A stretch of DNA of 39,705 nucleotides from Acidobacteriota bacterium (GTDB taxonomy: Bacteria > Acidobacteriota > Blastocatellia > Pyrinomonadales > Pyrinomonadaceae), in contig JAIVJC010000043.1 of assembly GCA_020200235.1 (NCBI GenBank), positions 1-39,705 of the forward strand, written 5' to 3'. The notes below the pieces were generated by a model that was given only the letters and a program-made list of their open reading frames with translations, was not told where the DNA came from and ran no database searches. This document shows, piece by piece, positions 10,286 through 16,931 of this stretch (the stretch's first letter is position 1; the number at the start of each line of letters is the position of its first letter). The translations under genes and the position numbers were made by a program.

Positions 10286-10327
10286 GCGTGGGGCGGGGAA
10301 TCGATTCCCCGCCCACGCACCTTTTTT
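10286..10327 (+). terminator. Intrinsic terminator
   Basis: A near-perfect hairpin (GCGTGGGGCGGGGAAT with ATTCCCCGCCCACGC, one bulged G) is followed by ACC and six Ts. It separates the Cys/His-rich gene from the tlpA gene that starts 28 bp later. Confidence 0.85.
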
Positions 10328-10354
10328 CGCGGACGGCGCCCGCCGGAGATTTAC

Positions 10355-11317
10355 ATGATCGTACAACCCGAAACGAACACGCGCGCGAGTCGCGCGAAAT
10401 TCGCGGCGACAAATCTACTTCTGATCACGTCCGCCATGCTCGCGCTCTGCGTCGTCGCGGCGGCGCAAGAGTCGACCGTCACGCTCGCGGGTCAGGTCGT
10501 CTGCTCCGACTGCTGGTCGGAGGCGAAGGATCGCGTGAAGACGCCTTACGGCAACGCCGCCGATCTGGTGTGCGCCGCCACCTGCGCCGCGAAGGGGAGG
10601 CCCGCCTCGCTCGCCGTCAAGACGGGCGAGGGCAATCAGTTCGCGCTCTACCAGCTCGAAGAGGGTCGGTTCAAGACCGGCGCGAAGGACTGGCTCGCTC
10701 TGATGGGCAAGCAGGTGGAGGCGACGGGCACCATGCGCGGGGAGGGCGGCAAGCGGCGCCTGACGGTCGACGAGTTGCGAGTCGTCTCCGACTCGCCCGC
10801 GGCGCTGGAAGCCGCGAAGATGATCGGCACGCAAGCCGAGCTTGCGCTCAGAGACCTCTCCGGCGCGGAGCAGCGCCTGAGCGCGCTGCGCGGCCGCGTC
10901 GTCGTGCTCAACTTCTGGGCGACCTACTGCGCGCCGTGCCGCAAGGAGATGCCCGACCTCGCCGCCATTCAGAACGACTACGCCGCGCAGGGCGTGCAGG
11001 TCGTCGGCGCGTCGTCAGACGAGGCGGAGGATCGCGCGAAGGTCTTGCAGTTCATCAAAGAGACGAAGATCAACTTCCCCGTCTGGCTCGGCGCGACCGC
11101 CGAGATGATGCCGCGCTTCGGGCTCGTGCCGGTGCTGCCCGGCACGGTCGTCATCGACCGCGAGGGCAGGATCGTCTCGGCGTCGAACGCGGTCGTCAAC
11201 CCCGCGGCGCTGCGTAAACAGCTCGACGCCCTGCTCGCCGCCGACGAGAAGAAGGCGGCCGCGCAAGGAGGCGGGGCGAAGGAGGAGGCGGGCGAGGCTT
11301 CGACCGTCCCCTCCTGA
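10355..11317 (+). CDS. TlpA-like thioredoxin with Cys-bearing N-terminal domain
   Basis: The 320-residue secreted protein has a signal peptide at about residues 18-38. Residues ~40-145 form an OB-like domain (VTLAGQVVCSDCW, VEATGTMRGEGG) that holds its own CSDC pair and CAATCA. The thioredoxin domain at ~160-290 has active site FWATYCAPCRKE and the loop LPGTVVIDREG. The tail is Lys/Ala/Gly-rich. The ATG follows GGAG. Two separate cysteine sites suggest electron transfer between domains, or metal delivery. The gene lies downstream of the Cys/His-rich protein and upstream of two barrel-type genes, one of them the candidate selenoprotein. Confidence 0.85.
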   Translation: MIVQPETNTRASRAKFAATNLLLITSAMLALCVVAAAQESTVTLAGQVVCSDCWSEAKDRVKTPYGNAADLVCAATCAAKGRPASLAVKTGEGNQFALYQLEEGRFKTGAKDWLALMGKQVEATGTMRGEGGKRRLTVDELRVVSDSPAALEAAKMIGTQAELALRDLSGAEQRLSALRGRVVVLNFWATYCAPCRKEMPDLAAIQNDYAAQGVQVVGASSDEAEDRAKVLQFIKETKINFPVWLGATAEMMPRFGLVPVLPGTVVIDREGRIVSASNAVVNPAALRKQLDALLAADEKKAAAQGGGAKEEAGEASTVPS

Positions 11318-11344
11318 CCGCTTTGACCTGGAGAGGGTCGCGCC

Positions 11345-11872
11345 GTGAGCGGGACGGGACAACAAGATGAATACAAGTGGACGTTCGGGGCGCGCGTGAT
11401 CGCGAACCAGATCGACCGCGCGAAGTGGAGGAACACTCTGACGTACAGGTTCCACCCGCGGTTGACGGCTGGCGTCGAGTACAACCCGCTCGCGGGGAAG
11501 GTCAGCCCGCTCGCGAACTTCGTCGCGCTGACGGAGACGCACAAGCGCCCCGCCGTCATCGTCGGCACGAGCTCCGACCGCATCGGGACGCCTTCGGGTC
11601 AGTCGTTCTACGCGACCTTCAGCAAGAATCTGAAGCACGCGACGAAGCTGCCCGTCGCCCCTTACGTCGGCGTCGCCTACGGCACGTACGAGGATCGGCT
11701 GCGCGTCATCGGCGGGCTCAACGTGAACTACAAAGACTGCTGGTCGTCCACGATCCTCTTCGACGGCGTGCGCGTCCACCCGCTCGTCAACTACGCGCGC
11801 GGGCGTCACGTCGTCTCGCTCGTCATGGAGCGCGGGCGCAACCCCGGCGCGAGCTACAGCATTTCGTTCTGA
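11345..11872 (+). CDS. Small beta-barrel-like protein, unknown
   Basis: The 175-residue protein starts at GTG 11345 after a GGAGAGGG site. It is almost all amphipathic beta strand (RNTLTYRFHPRLTAGVEYN, APYVGVAYGTYEDRL) and ends in a Phe (SYSISF), as outer-membrane barrels do. However, no signal peptide is visible. It lies 27 bp after tlpA and 22 bp before the next gene, so it is probably in one operon with the candidate selenoprotein. No named family was recognised. Confidence 0.65.
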   Translation: MSGTGQQDEYKWTFGARVIANQIDRAKWRNTLTYRFHPRLTAGVEYNPLAGKVSPLANFVALTETHKRPAVIVGTSSDRIGTPSGQSFYATFSKNLKHATKLPVAPYVGVAYGTYEDRLRVIGGLNVNYKDCWSSTILFDGVRVHPLVNYARGRHVVSLVMERGRNPGASYSISF

Positions 11873-11894
11873 GTACTGATAAGGAGAACCGGAG

Positions 11895-13523
11895 ATGAGA
11901 AAAATCGTGACGGCGCTGCTCGGCTTGATCATCCTCCTCGGCGGGGCGACCGCTTCGCGCGCGGAGGTCAAACGGGTGCAGATGCACATCGCGGGCTACC
12001 TGTGCGGCAATTGAGTGTACAACATACAGAAGGCCGTGAGCCGTCTGGACTACGCACCGAAGCTCAAGGAAATTCAGATCACGAGCATCAAGAAGGGGCT
12101 CGGCGTCTTCGCGCCGCAGCCCGGAAAAAAAGTCTCGTTCGCCGCGCTCAAAGAGACGTTGAAGAAGGCGGGCTACGCGCTCGACTCAGCCGACATCACC
12201 GTCGTGGGCGTCGTCAGGCGCGACGGCGAAAGCTGGTGGCTCGTCGCGGAGCCGACGGGTCAACGCTTCGCGCTCGACGGCGCGGACGTTGAGAAAATAC
12301 TGGCGGGATTGACCGAGGGCGCGCGCGTCGAACTTACGGGCGACTGGAAGACGGCGGGCGAGGGCGACTCGGCGCGCGAGACGATCAGGCCGCGCGCCGT
12401 GAAGAAGCCGGGAGCCGCGACGAAGACGGCGCGCGCGACGGGCTCGTCGCCCGACGAGCGAACGATTTCGGAGTCGTCATCGACGGAAGAATCGCCGGTA
12501 ACATTCTCTACGGCGAGTTTCGATGCTGAAGCGCCTCGGCAGTGGCTCGCCGTCCCGCTCGCGGACACGTTGCCGTCTGAGACTTCAAAGAAGATCGTAG
12601 CAGCGTCGAAGTCGGATTCATCATCACGAGCGTCGAAGTCGGATTCATTATCGCGCGCGCCGTCGTCTTTCGACTCTTCGCCTAAGTCGTCAACTATACT
12701 CGCGCCGATCCGCACCACGTCGCCGGGGCTGACGGTCTACAAGGGGGGCGCGGTGACGCCGCGCCTCTACCTCGTCGAGCAGCACCTCGGCGGCTTGAGC
12801 GTCAGCCGCCAAATCTTCAACCTCGGCGTCTCCTACACGCCCTCGCCGCGCGTGCAGCTCGAAGTCGAAGTGCCCGTCTCGCGCACCTCTTTCGACGACG
12901 GCGCGAAGGAAGGGAGCGGCGCGGGCCTCGGCAACGTGACGCTGTGGGGCAAGTACCGCTTCTACCGGACGCTGAAGACTTACGGCGACAGGCAGGCGGC
13001 GGTGCGCGTCGGGCTGGAGCTGCCGACGGGACGCAAGACGGCGCCGACGGCGAGCGAGGTCAACGCGCCCGCGTTCGTCCGCCAGCAGTTGACGCCGATC
13101 AGCGGCGGGTTCGCGCCGCACCTCGATCTCGCGTTCTCGCAGGCGGGCGGGCGGTTCATCTTCGGCGGCGACGCCGAGGGGGTGCTGCGCACCGAGCGCG
13201 ACGGCTTCCGCATGGGGCACGAGCTGAGGGTCAACACCGATCTCGAATACGTGCTGTTGCCGTTCAGGTACGAGAGTCCCGGTCACGAGCTGTTCCTCGT
13301 CCTCGAAACGAGCTTCGTCCACCGCGGCACGGGTCGCCTGGGCGGGCTCGCGGTTCCCGGCAGCAAGGCGACCGAGTTCTACGTCGAGCCCGGTCTGCAA
13401 TACGCCGCCGCCCCGCGCTTCGTGATCGAGGGCAGCGTGCAGTTCCCGCTCGTGCGCAACACTGGCGCGTTGATGCTGCGCACCGACCGGAACATCCTCG
13501 TCGGCGTGAGATACCTGTTCTGA
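11895..13523 (+). CDS. Candidate selenoprotein: HMA (CGNU) fused to outer-membrane barrel
   Basis: ATG 11895 has a strong ribosome-binding site (AAGGAG, 8 bp). A signal peptide ends at SRA (residues 21-23). Residues ~25-95 form a heavy-metal-associated (HMA) domain with GYLCGN at the metal loop. The next codon (codon 40, 12012-12014) is TGA, exactly where the second Cys of MxCxxC belongs. The frame then stays open for 502 codons and completes the HMA fold (VYNIQKAVSRL, KKAGYAL). An OB-like segment follows (~95-150), then a Ser-rich linker with a 27-bp direct repeat (12603-12656), and a ~270-residue barrel ending in VRYLF. A SECIS-like hairpin starts 12 bases after the TGA. Selenocysteine is the best reading; a nonsense mutation or restart at GTG 12015 are the alternatives. 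Confidence 0.7.
12027..12047 (+). promoter_or_regulatory. Bacterial SECIS-like stem-loop
   Basis: CAGA (12027-12030) pairs with UCUG (12044-12047). An A/G mismatch follows, and GGC (12032-12034) pairs with GCC (12040-12042), closing a five-base loop CGUGA. The loop starts 20 bases after the UGA and has G at its second position. Both fit the general rules for bacterial SECIS elements (apical loop roughly 16-37 nt after UGA, a G among its first two bases). Short stems like this also arise by chance in GC-rich DNA. Confidence 0.55.
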
Positions 13524-13533
13524 GGTCGAGAGG

Positions 13534-14097
13534 TTGAAAGCGTTAGCCCTCGCACTACTCCTGCTCGTCGCGCAGCGCCCCGCGCCGGAAGCGTCGAAGC
13601 AGTCTCCCGCGCTCGCGCTGAGAGACCTGCGCGGTCGCGTCGTCCGGCTGAGCGACTACAGGGGCAAGGTCGTGCTGCTGAACTTCTGGGCGACGTGGTG
13701 CGTGCCGTGCCGGGCGGAAGCTCCCGACCTCGTCAAGTTGCAGCGCGACTACGGCGGCAAGGGTCTGCGAGTCGTCGGCGTCAGCTACCCGCCGAACAGC
13801 CGCCGCGCGATGCGCCGCTTCGCGCGCGAGTTCGAGATCAACTACCCACTCCTCACCGGCACGCGCGCCGCGAAAGCCCTCTACACGAAGAGCGAGACGC
13901 TGCCGATGACCGTCGTGATCGACCGCGGGGGCAGGGTGCGAGAGATCGTCGAGGGCATTCTGCTGCCGGAGGAGTTCGAAGAGAAGATCAAGCCGCTGCT
14001 CGAAGAACCCGCGCCGCCTGTGAAGGCGAGCCCGCGCGCGCGAAAGCGCATCAGTCGGAACCGCCTGCCGCAAGCGGGCGGGTCTACCGATTGTTAG
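13534..14097 (+). CDS. ResA/TlpA-like thioredoxin
   Basis: The 187-residue secreted thioredoxin starts at TTG 13534, 10 bp after the selenoprotein stop, and is probably co-translated with it. After a short signal-like segment the domain has FWATWCVPC (active-site pair about residues 54-57) and the cis-Pro loop LPMTVVIDRGG. ResA/TlpA proteins reduce disulfides outside the cytoplasm. This one is the obvious candidate reductant for the neighbouring Cys/Sec metal site (inference). The last ~15 residues, including the stop, are encoded by the 160-bp repeat element that begins at 14054, so the native C-terminus may have been replaced. Confidence 0.85.
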   Translation: MKALALALLLLVAQRPAPEASKQSPALALRDLRGRVVRLSDYRGKVVLLNFWATWCVPCRAEAPDLVKLQRDYGGKGLRVVGVSYPPNSRRAMRRFAREFEINYPLLTGTRAAKALYTKSETLPMTVVIDRGGRVREIVEGILLPEEFEEKIKPLLEEPAPPVKASPRARKRISRNRLPQAGGSTDC

Positions 14098-14213
14098 ATT
14101 GCGGAATGCGGAATGCGGATTGAAGAGCACTCAAGCCCTCTGCTTGAAATCCGCAATCCGGAATCCGCATTCCGCAATCTCGTTACCCGCCCGCTACCGC
14201 AGGCGGTTCCGAC
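14054..14213. mobile_element. 160-bp composite inverted-repeat element, copy 2
   Basis: It has the same outer arms (GTCGGAACCGCCTGC and complement) and the same length as 8533-8692. The inner arms are built of GGAATGC and ATCCGCA-type heptamers. It overlaps the 3' end of the tlpA gene and supplies its stop codon. The following 150 bp to the SYLF gene hold no gene I can support. Confidence 0.75.
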
Positions 14214-14367
14214 ATGATGAAACTCTGCGCGCTGCGAGTCTCCGACCGCGACGCGCCGAAGTTTCGCGTGCGGGGATTCGCTATCACGCCGGGAAGTTGT
14301 AAGATGATCTCGTAAAACTCCCCCGCAGTTAATAATCCGAACTCTCCCTCTCTAGAAGGAGGAGGCA

Positions 14368-15087
14368 ATGAATACCACTGTCAGGCGGAATAAGTTTTCG
14401 GTCGCGCTCACGTTCGTGATGATGCTCGGTCTCGCGGCGGGTGCGTTCGCACAAAAGAACCAGGCGAAGGCTGAGAAGGAGGCGCGCGACAAGTCGCAGA
14501 AGGCTGCGAAGGTCTTCCGCGAGGTGATGTCCACGCCCGACAAGGCGGTCCCGAAAGAGCTGCTCGACGGCGCGGAGGCGGTCGGCGTCTGCCCCGACGT
14601 GATCAAGGCGGGCATCATACTCGTCGGCGGTCGCGGCGGCACGTGTGCGATCAGCCGCCGCGTCCCCGGCGGCTGGAGCGCGCCCGCGTTCTTCAAGCTC
14701 GGCGGCGGCAGCTTCGGACCGCAGATCGGCGCGTCCTCGACCGACTTCGTGCTGCTGTTTATGAACGACGGCGCGATGGCGGGTCTGCTCTCCGACAAGT
14801 TCGAGATCGGCGGCGAGATCGGGGCGGCGGCGGGTCCCGTCGGGCGCACCGCCTCCGCCTCGACCGACGCGCGTCTCAAGGCGGGCATCCTCTCCTACTC
14901 GCGCAGCAAGGGGCTCTTCGCCGGGCTCGAGCTGAAGGGGGTCGTCATCAACCCCGACAACGATCTGAACGAGGCGGTCTACGGCCTCAAGGCGAAAGAC
15001 CTGCTCGTCGGCGTCGAGATCAAGAAGAGGATTCCGCCGAGCGTGCGCGCGCTGCCGCTGCAGATTTCGCGCTACTCCCGCAAGTAG
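14368..15087 (+). CDS. SYLF-domain (Ysc84-like) secreted protein
   Basis: The 239-residue protein has a very strong ribosome-binding site (AAGGAGGAGG) and a signal peptide ending near AGAFA. The mature protein matches the SYLF/Ysc84 domain, a lipid-binding module, with the typical GVCPDVIKAG, GRGGTCAISRR, GWSAPAFFKLGGGSFG and IGASSTDFVLLFMN segments. Bacterial members are usually periplasmic or outer-membrane-associated and their role is unclear. The stop codon abuts an inverted heptamer repeat. Confidence 0.9.
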   Translation: MNTTVRRNKFSVALTFVMMLGLAAGAFAQKNQAKAEKEARDKSQKAAKVFREVMSTPDKAVPKELLDGAEAVGVCPDVIKAGIILVGGRGGTCAISRRVPGGWSAPAFFKLGGGSFGPQIGASSTDFVLLFMNDGAMAGLLSDKFEIGGEIGAAAGPVGRTASASTDARLKAGILSYSRSKGLFAGLELKGVVINPDNDLNEAVYGLKAKDLLVGVEIKKRIPPSVRALPLQISRYSRK

Positions 15088-15206
15088 AAATGTCCGTGGT
15101 CAGTGGTCAGTTGTCCGTTGCATGTGCCTGCTAATCGAGCCGCCGATGACGAAGTCTGTTGGCTGACCGCGTGCGACGGACGACTGACCACTGACCACGG
15201 ACATTT
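15088..15206. repeat. Inverted heptamer repeat (GTGGTCA type)
   Basis: The left arm starts at 15088 and the right arm ends at 15206. About 31 bases pair almost perfectly (AAATGTCCGTGGTCAGTGG and its complement). The arms have period 7 and are related to the copy at 4502-4624. It starts on the base after the SYLF-gene stop codon, suggesting insertion at, or use as, a terminator. Confidence 0.85.
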
Positions 15207-15215
15207 TTATATACC

Positions 15216-15245
15216 TTGACGCTCGCGGCGGGCGCGGCATAGAAT
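15216..15245 (+). promoter_or_regulatory. Sigma-70-like promoter for lexA
   Basis: TTGACG (15216-15221) and TAGAAT (15240-15245) are separated by 18 bp and lie about 60 bp before the lexA start. I could not identify a LexA operator with confidence, since acidobacterial SOS boxes are not known to me. Confidence 0.5.
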
Positions 15246-15305
15246 CGGTGCGACCCCGAAGAAAGTCCGCCGCGGATCACCCTCGCAGCGGTTGAGGACT
15301 CCAAA

Positions 15306-15935
15306 GTGATGCAACCCCGCACGCAACGTCAGAAAGAGATTTTCGACTACATCAGCCACTTCATCGAGCGGCACGGCTACGAGCCTTCCTACGCGCAGAT
15401 CGCGCGCCACTTCCAAATCTCTTCGAAGGCGACCATCGCCAAGCACATCGAGGCGCTGGAGAAGCGGGGCTTGCTCTCGCGCGAGCACACGAACGGCTCC
15501 TTCGCCCTGCGCGTGCAGTTCGAGGACGTGGCGACCGACGCGACGTGCGACGTGCCCCTGCTCGGTCGCGTCGCCGCGGGCGCGCCGCTCGAAGCCTTCA
15601 CGGACGCGGCGCAGACCGTCACCGTGCCGCGCTTCCTCCTGGGCCGCGTCCGCCCCGAACAGGTCTACGCGCTGAAGGTGACGGGCGACTCGATGATCGA
15701 CGAGCACATCTGCGACGGAGACATCGCGCTGATCGAGAACCGCGTCGAAGCGCGCGACGGCGAGATCGTCGTCGCGTTAGTCGACGGGCAGCGCGCCACG
15801 CTCAAGCGGCTCTTCCGCTTCGGGCGCGAGGTCGAGCTCCGACCCGCCAACTCGCAGCTCGAACCGATCCGCCTGCCCGCCTACCAGGTGCAGGTGCAGG
15901 GCATCTTCCGGGGGCTGCTGCGACCGGCGGTCTGA
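15306..15935 (+). CDS. lexA: LexA repressor
   Basis: The 209-residue protein is the SOS-response repressor. The N-terminal winged helix (TQRQKEIFDYISHFIERHGYEPS) binds DNA. The C-terminal S24-type domain self-cleaves when RecA filaments form. The cleavage bond is Ala91-Gly92 (VAAGAP), and the catalytic pair is Ser129 (GDSM) and Lys167 (ATLKR). Translation could begin at GTG 15306 or at ATG three bases later; GAGGA (15294-15298) suits both. The gene has its own promoter and a textbook terminator. Confidence 0.95.
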   Translation: MMQPRTQRQKEIFDYISHFIERHGYEPSYAQIARHFQISSKATIAKHIEALEKRGLLSREHTNGSFALRVQFEDVATDATCDVPLLGRVAAGAPLEAFTDAAQTVTVPRFLLGRVRPEQVYALKVTGDSMIDEHICDGDIALIENRVEARDGEIVVALVDGQRATLKRLFRFGREVELRPANSQLEPIRLPAYQVQVQGIFRGLLRPAV

Positions 15936-15966
15936 AGCAGTCGATAGAAAATTAAGAGACGAAGAG

Positions 15967-16000
15967 GAGCGCCCGACTTTTGAATCGGGCGCTCTTTTTT
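15967..16000 (+). terminator. Intrinsic terminator of lexA
   Basis: GAGCGCCCGA (15967-15976) pairs perfectly with TCGGGCGCTC (15985-15994) and is followed by six Ts. Confidence 0.93.
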
Positions 16001-16037
16001 CTCACGTCGTGATGGGAGATGATCAGTTAAGGATTGA

Positions 16038-16084
16038 AGCAAAAAGAAGTTTGCCGTATAACTGAGGAACAGCTATACGGCAAA
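16038..16084 (-). terminator. Intrinsic terminator of tRNA-Thr(CGT)
   Basis: TTTGCCGTATA (16050-16060) and TATACGGCAAA (16074-16084) are perfect inverted arms. On the minus strand the stem is followed by CTTCTTTTT. It lies 12 bp beyond the tRNA 3' end. Confidence 0.85.
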
Positions 16085-16095
16085 TAAAATTCGAG

Positions 16096-16168
16096 AGCCA
16101 CCTTGGAGACTCGAACTCCAGACCTGTCGATTACGAATCGACTGCTCTACCAACTGAGCTAAGGTGGC
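16096..16168 (-). tRNA. tRNA-Thr (anticodon CGT)
   Basis: The cloverleaf is complete: 7-bp acceptor stem GCCACCT/AGGTGGC, D arm with AGTTGGTA, anticodon loop TTCGTAA (CGT, reading ACG), five-base variable loop and TTCGAGT T-loop. The discriminator base is T and CCA is not encoded. It has its own promoter and terminator. Confidence 0.96.
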
Positions 16169-16189
16169 TGGCGCGCGGGCGCGAGGGCA

Positions 16190-16219
16190 AGAATAAGGAC
16201 GCCGCACGCGGGCTGTCAA
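16190..16219 (-). promoter_or_regulatory. Sigma-70-like promoter of tRNA-Thr(CGT)
   Basis: On the minus strand a perfect TTGACA (16219-16214) and TATTCT (16195-16190) are 18 bp apart. The -10 lies about 20 bp before the tRNA. Confidence 0.65.
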
Positions 16220-16258
16220 GCGGCGCGCGGGCGGGCGTGAAGGAGGACGACTGTAGAG

Positions 16259-16855
16259 ATGGCGAAAGACGCTTGGAAGAATCAGCCGAACTACAAGATC
16301 GGCGGCGGGACGATCAACGAGTACGAGTTCAACCAGCAGCACGGCGCGCTGACGGAGCAGGAGCACGCGCACCTGCCGGGGCAGGGCGAGGGCGGCGCTG
16401 CGGACGCGGTGTGGGACGACACAGACCCGTCGGCGAGCCCGGAGGCGCGGCGCATCCAGCAACTGATGAAGGAGGCGCACGAGAAGGTCGAACGCCGGAA
16501 ACGTAAAGCCGGCGGCGCGAAGCAGGGCACGCGCCCCGCGGGCGCGGGACGAGCCGCGTCCGCTCGCGGAGGCGGCAAGGCTTCCGGCGCGAAGAAGTCC
16601 GCGAAGAAGAGTCCGGCGAAGAAGTCTGCCGCGAAGAAGTCTGCGGCGAAGAAGTCTGCGGCGAAGGGCGCGACGAAGACGGCGGCGCGCGGCGCAGCCG
16701 GGACGAAGAAGCGTGCGGCTGCCAAGAAGGGCGGCGCGAAAAGGGCAGGGGCGAAGAGATCGGGCGCGAAGGCGGGCGGCGCGCGCACGTCGGCGAAGCG
16801 CGGCACGGCTGCGAAGAAGTCGTCCGCGAAGAAGGGCGGCGCGCGCGGTCGTTAG
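16259..16855 (+). CDS. Histone-H1-like Lys/Ala-rich protein
   Basis: The 198-residue protein has two parts. Residues 1-85 are a small mixed-charge domain (WKNQPNYKIGGGTINEYEFNQQ) not recognised in any named family. Residues ~85-198 are a Lys/Ala/Gly-rich tail with repeated AKKSA units, like the C-terminal tail of histone H1 and bacterial H1-like proteins. Such tails bind DNA non-specifically, so a role in nucleoid compaction is inferred. AAGGAGG lies about 12 bp before the ATG, somewhat far. It is transcribed divergently from tRNA-Thr. Confidence 0.75.
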   Translation: MAKDAWKNQPNYKIGGGTINEYEFNQQHGALTEQEHAHLPGQGEGGAADAVWDDTDPSASPEARRIQQLMKEAHEKVERRKRKAGGAKQGTRPAGAGRAASARGGGKASGAKKSAKKSPAKKSAAKKSAAKKSAAKGATKTAARGAAGTKKRAAAKKGGAKRAGAKRSGAKAGGARTSAKRGTAAKKSSAKKGGARGR

Positions 16856-16931
16856 TCCGCGTGGTCGCAGAGTCGGGCGGTCTGATGCGGATCGGAGTTA
16901 GCTAAACGAACCGACGAGGAGGGAAGACGCG

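Noticed and set aside
12015-13523. Ordinary gene starting at GTG 12015, just after the TGA
   Set aside because: No ribosome-binding site serves this GTG, and it would begin inside the HMA fold without a signal peptide, although the protein ends in a secreted barrel. The upstream 39 codons have a strong site and are in frame.
15246-15305. LexA operator upstream of lexA
   Set aside because: No E. coli-type or Bacillus-type SOS box and no convincing palindrome is visible. The operator of this lineage may differ.
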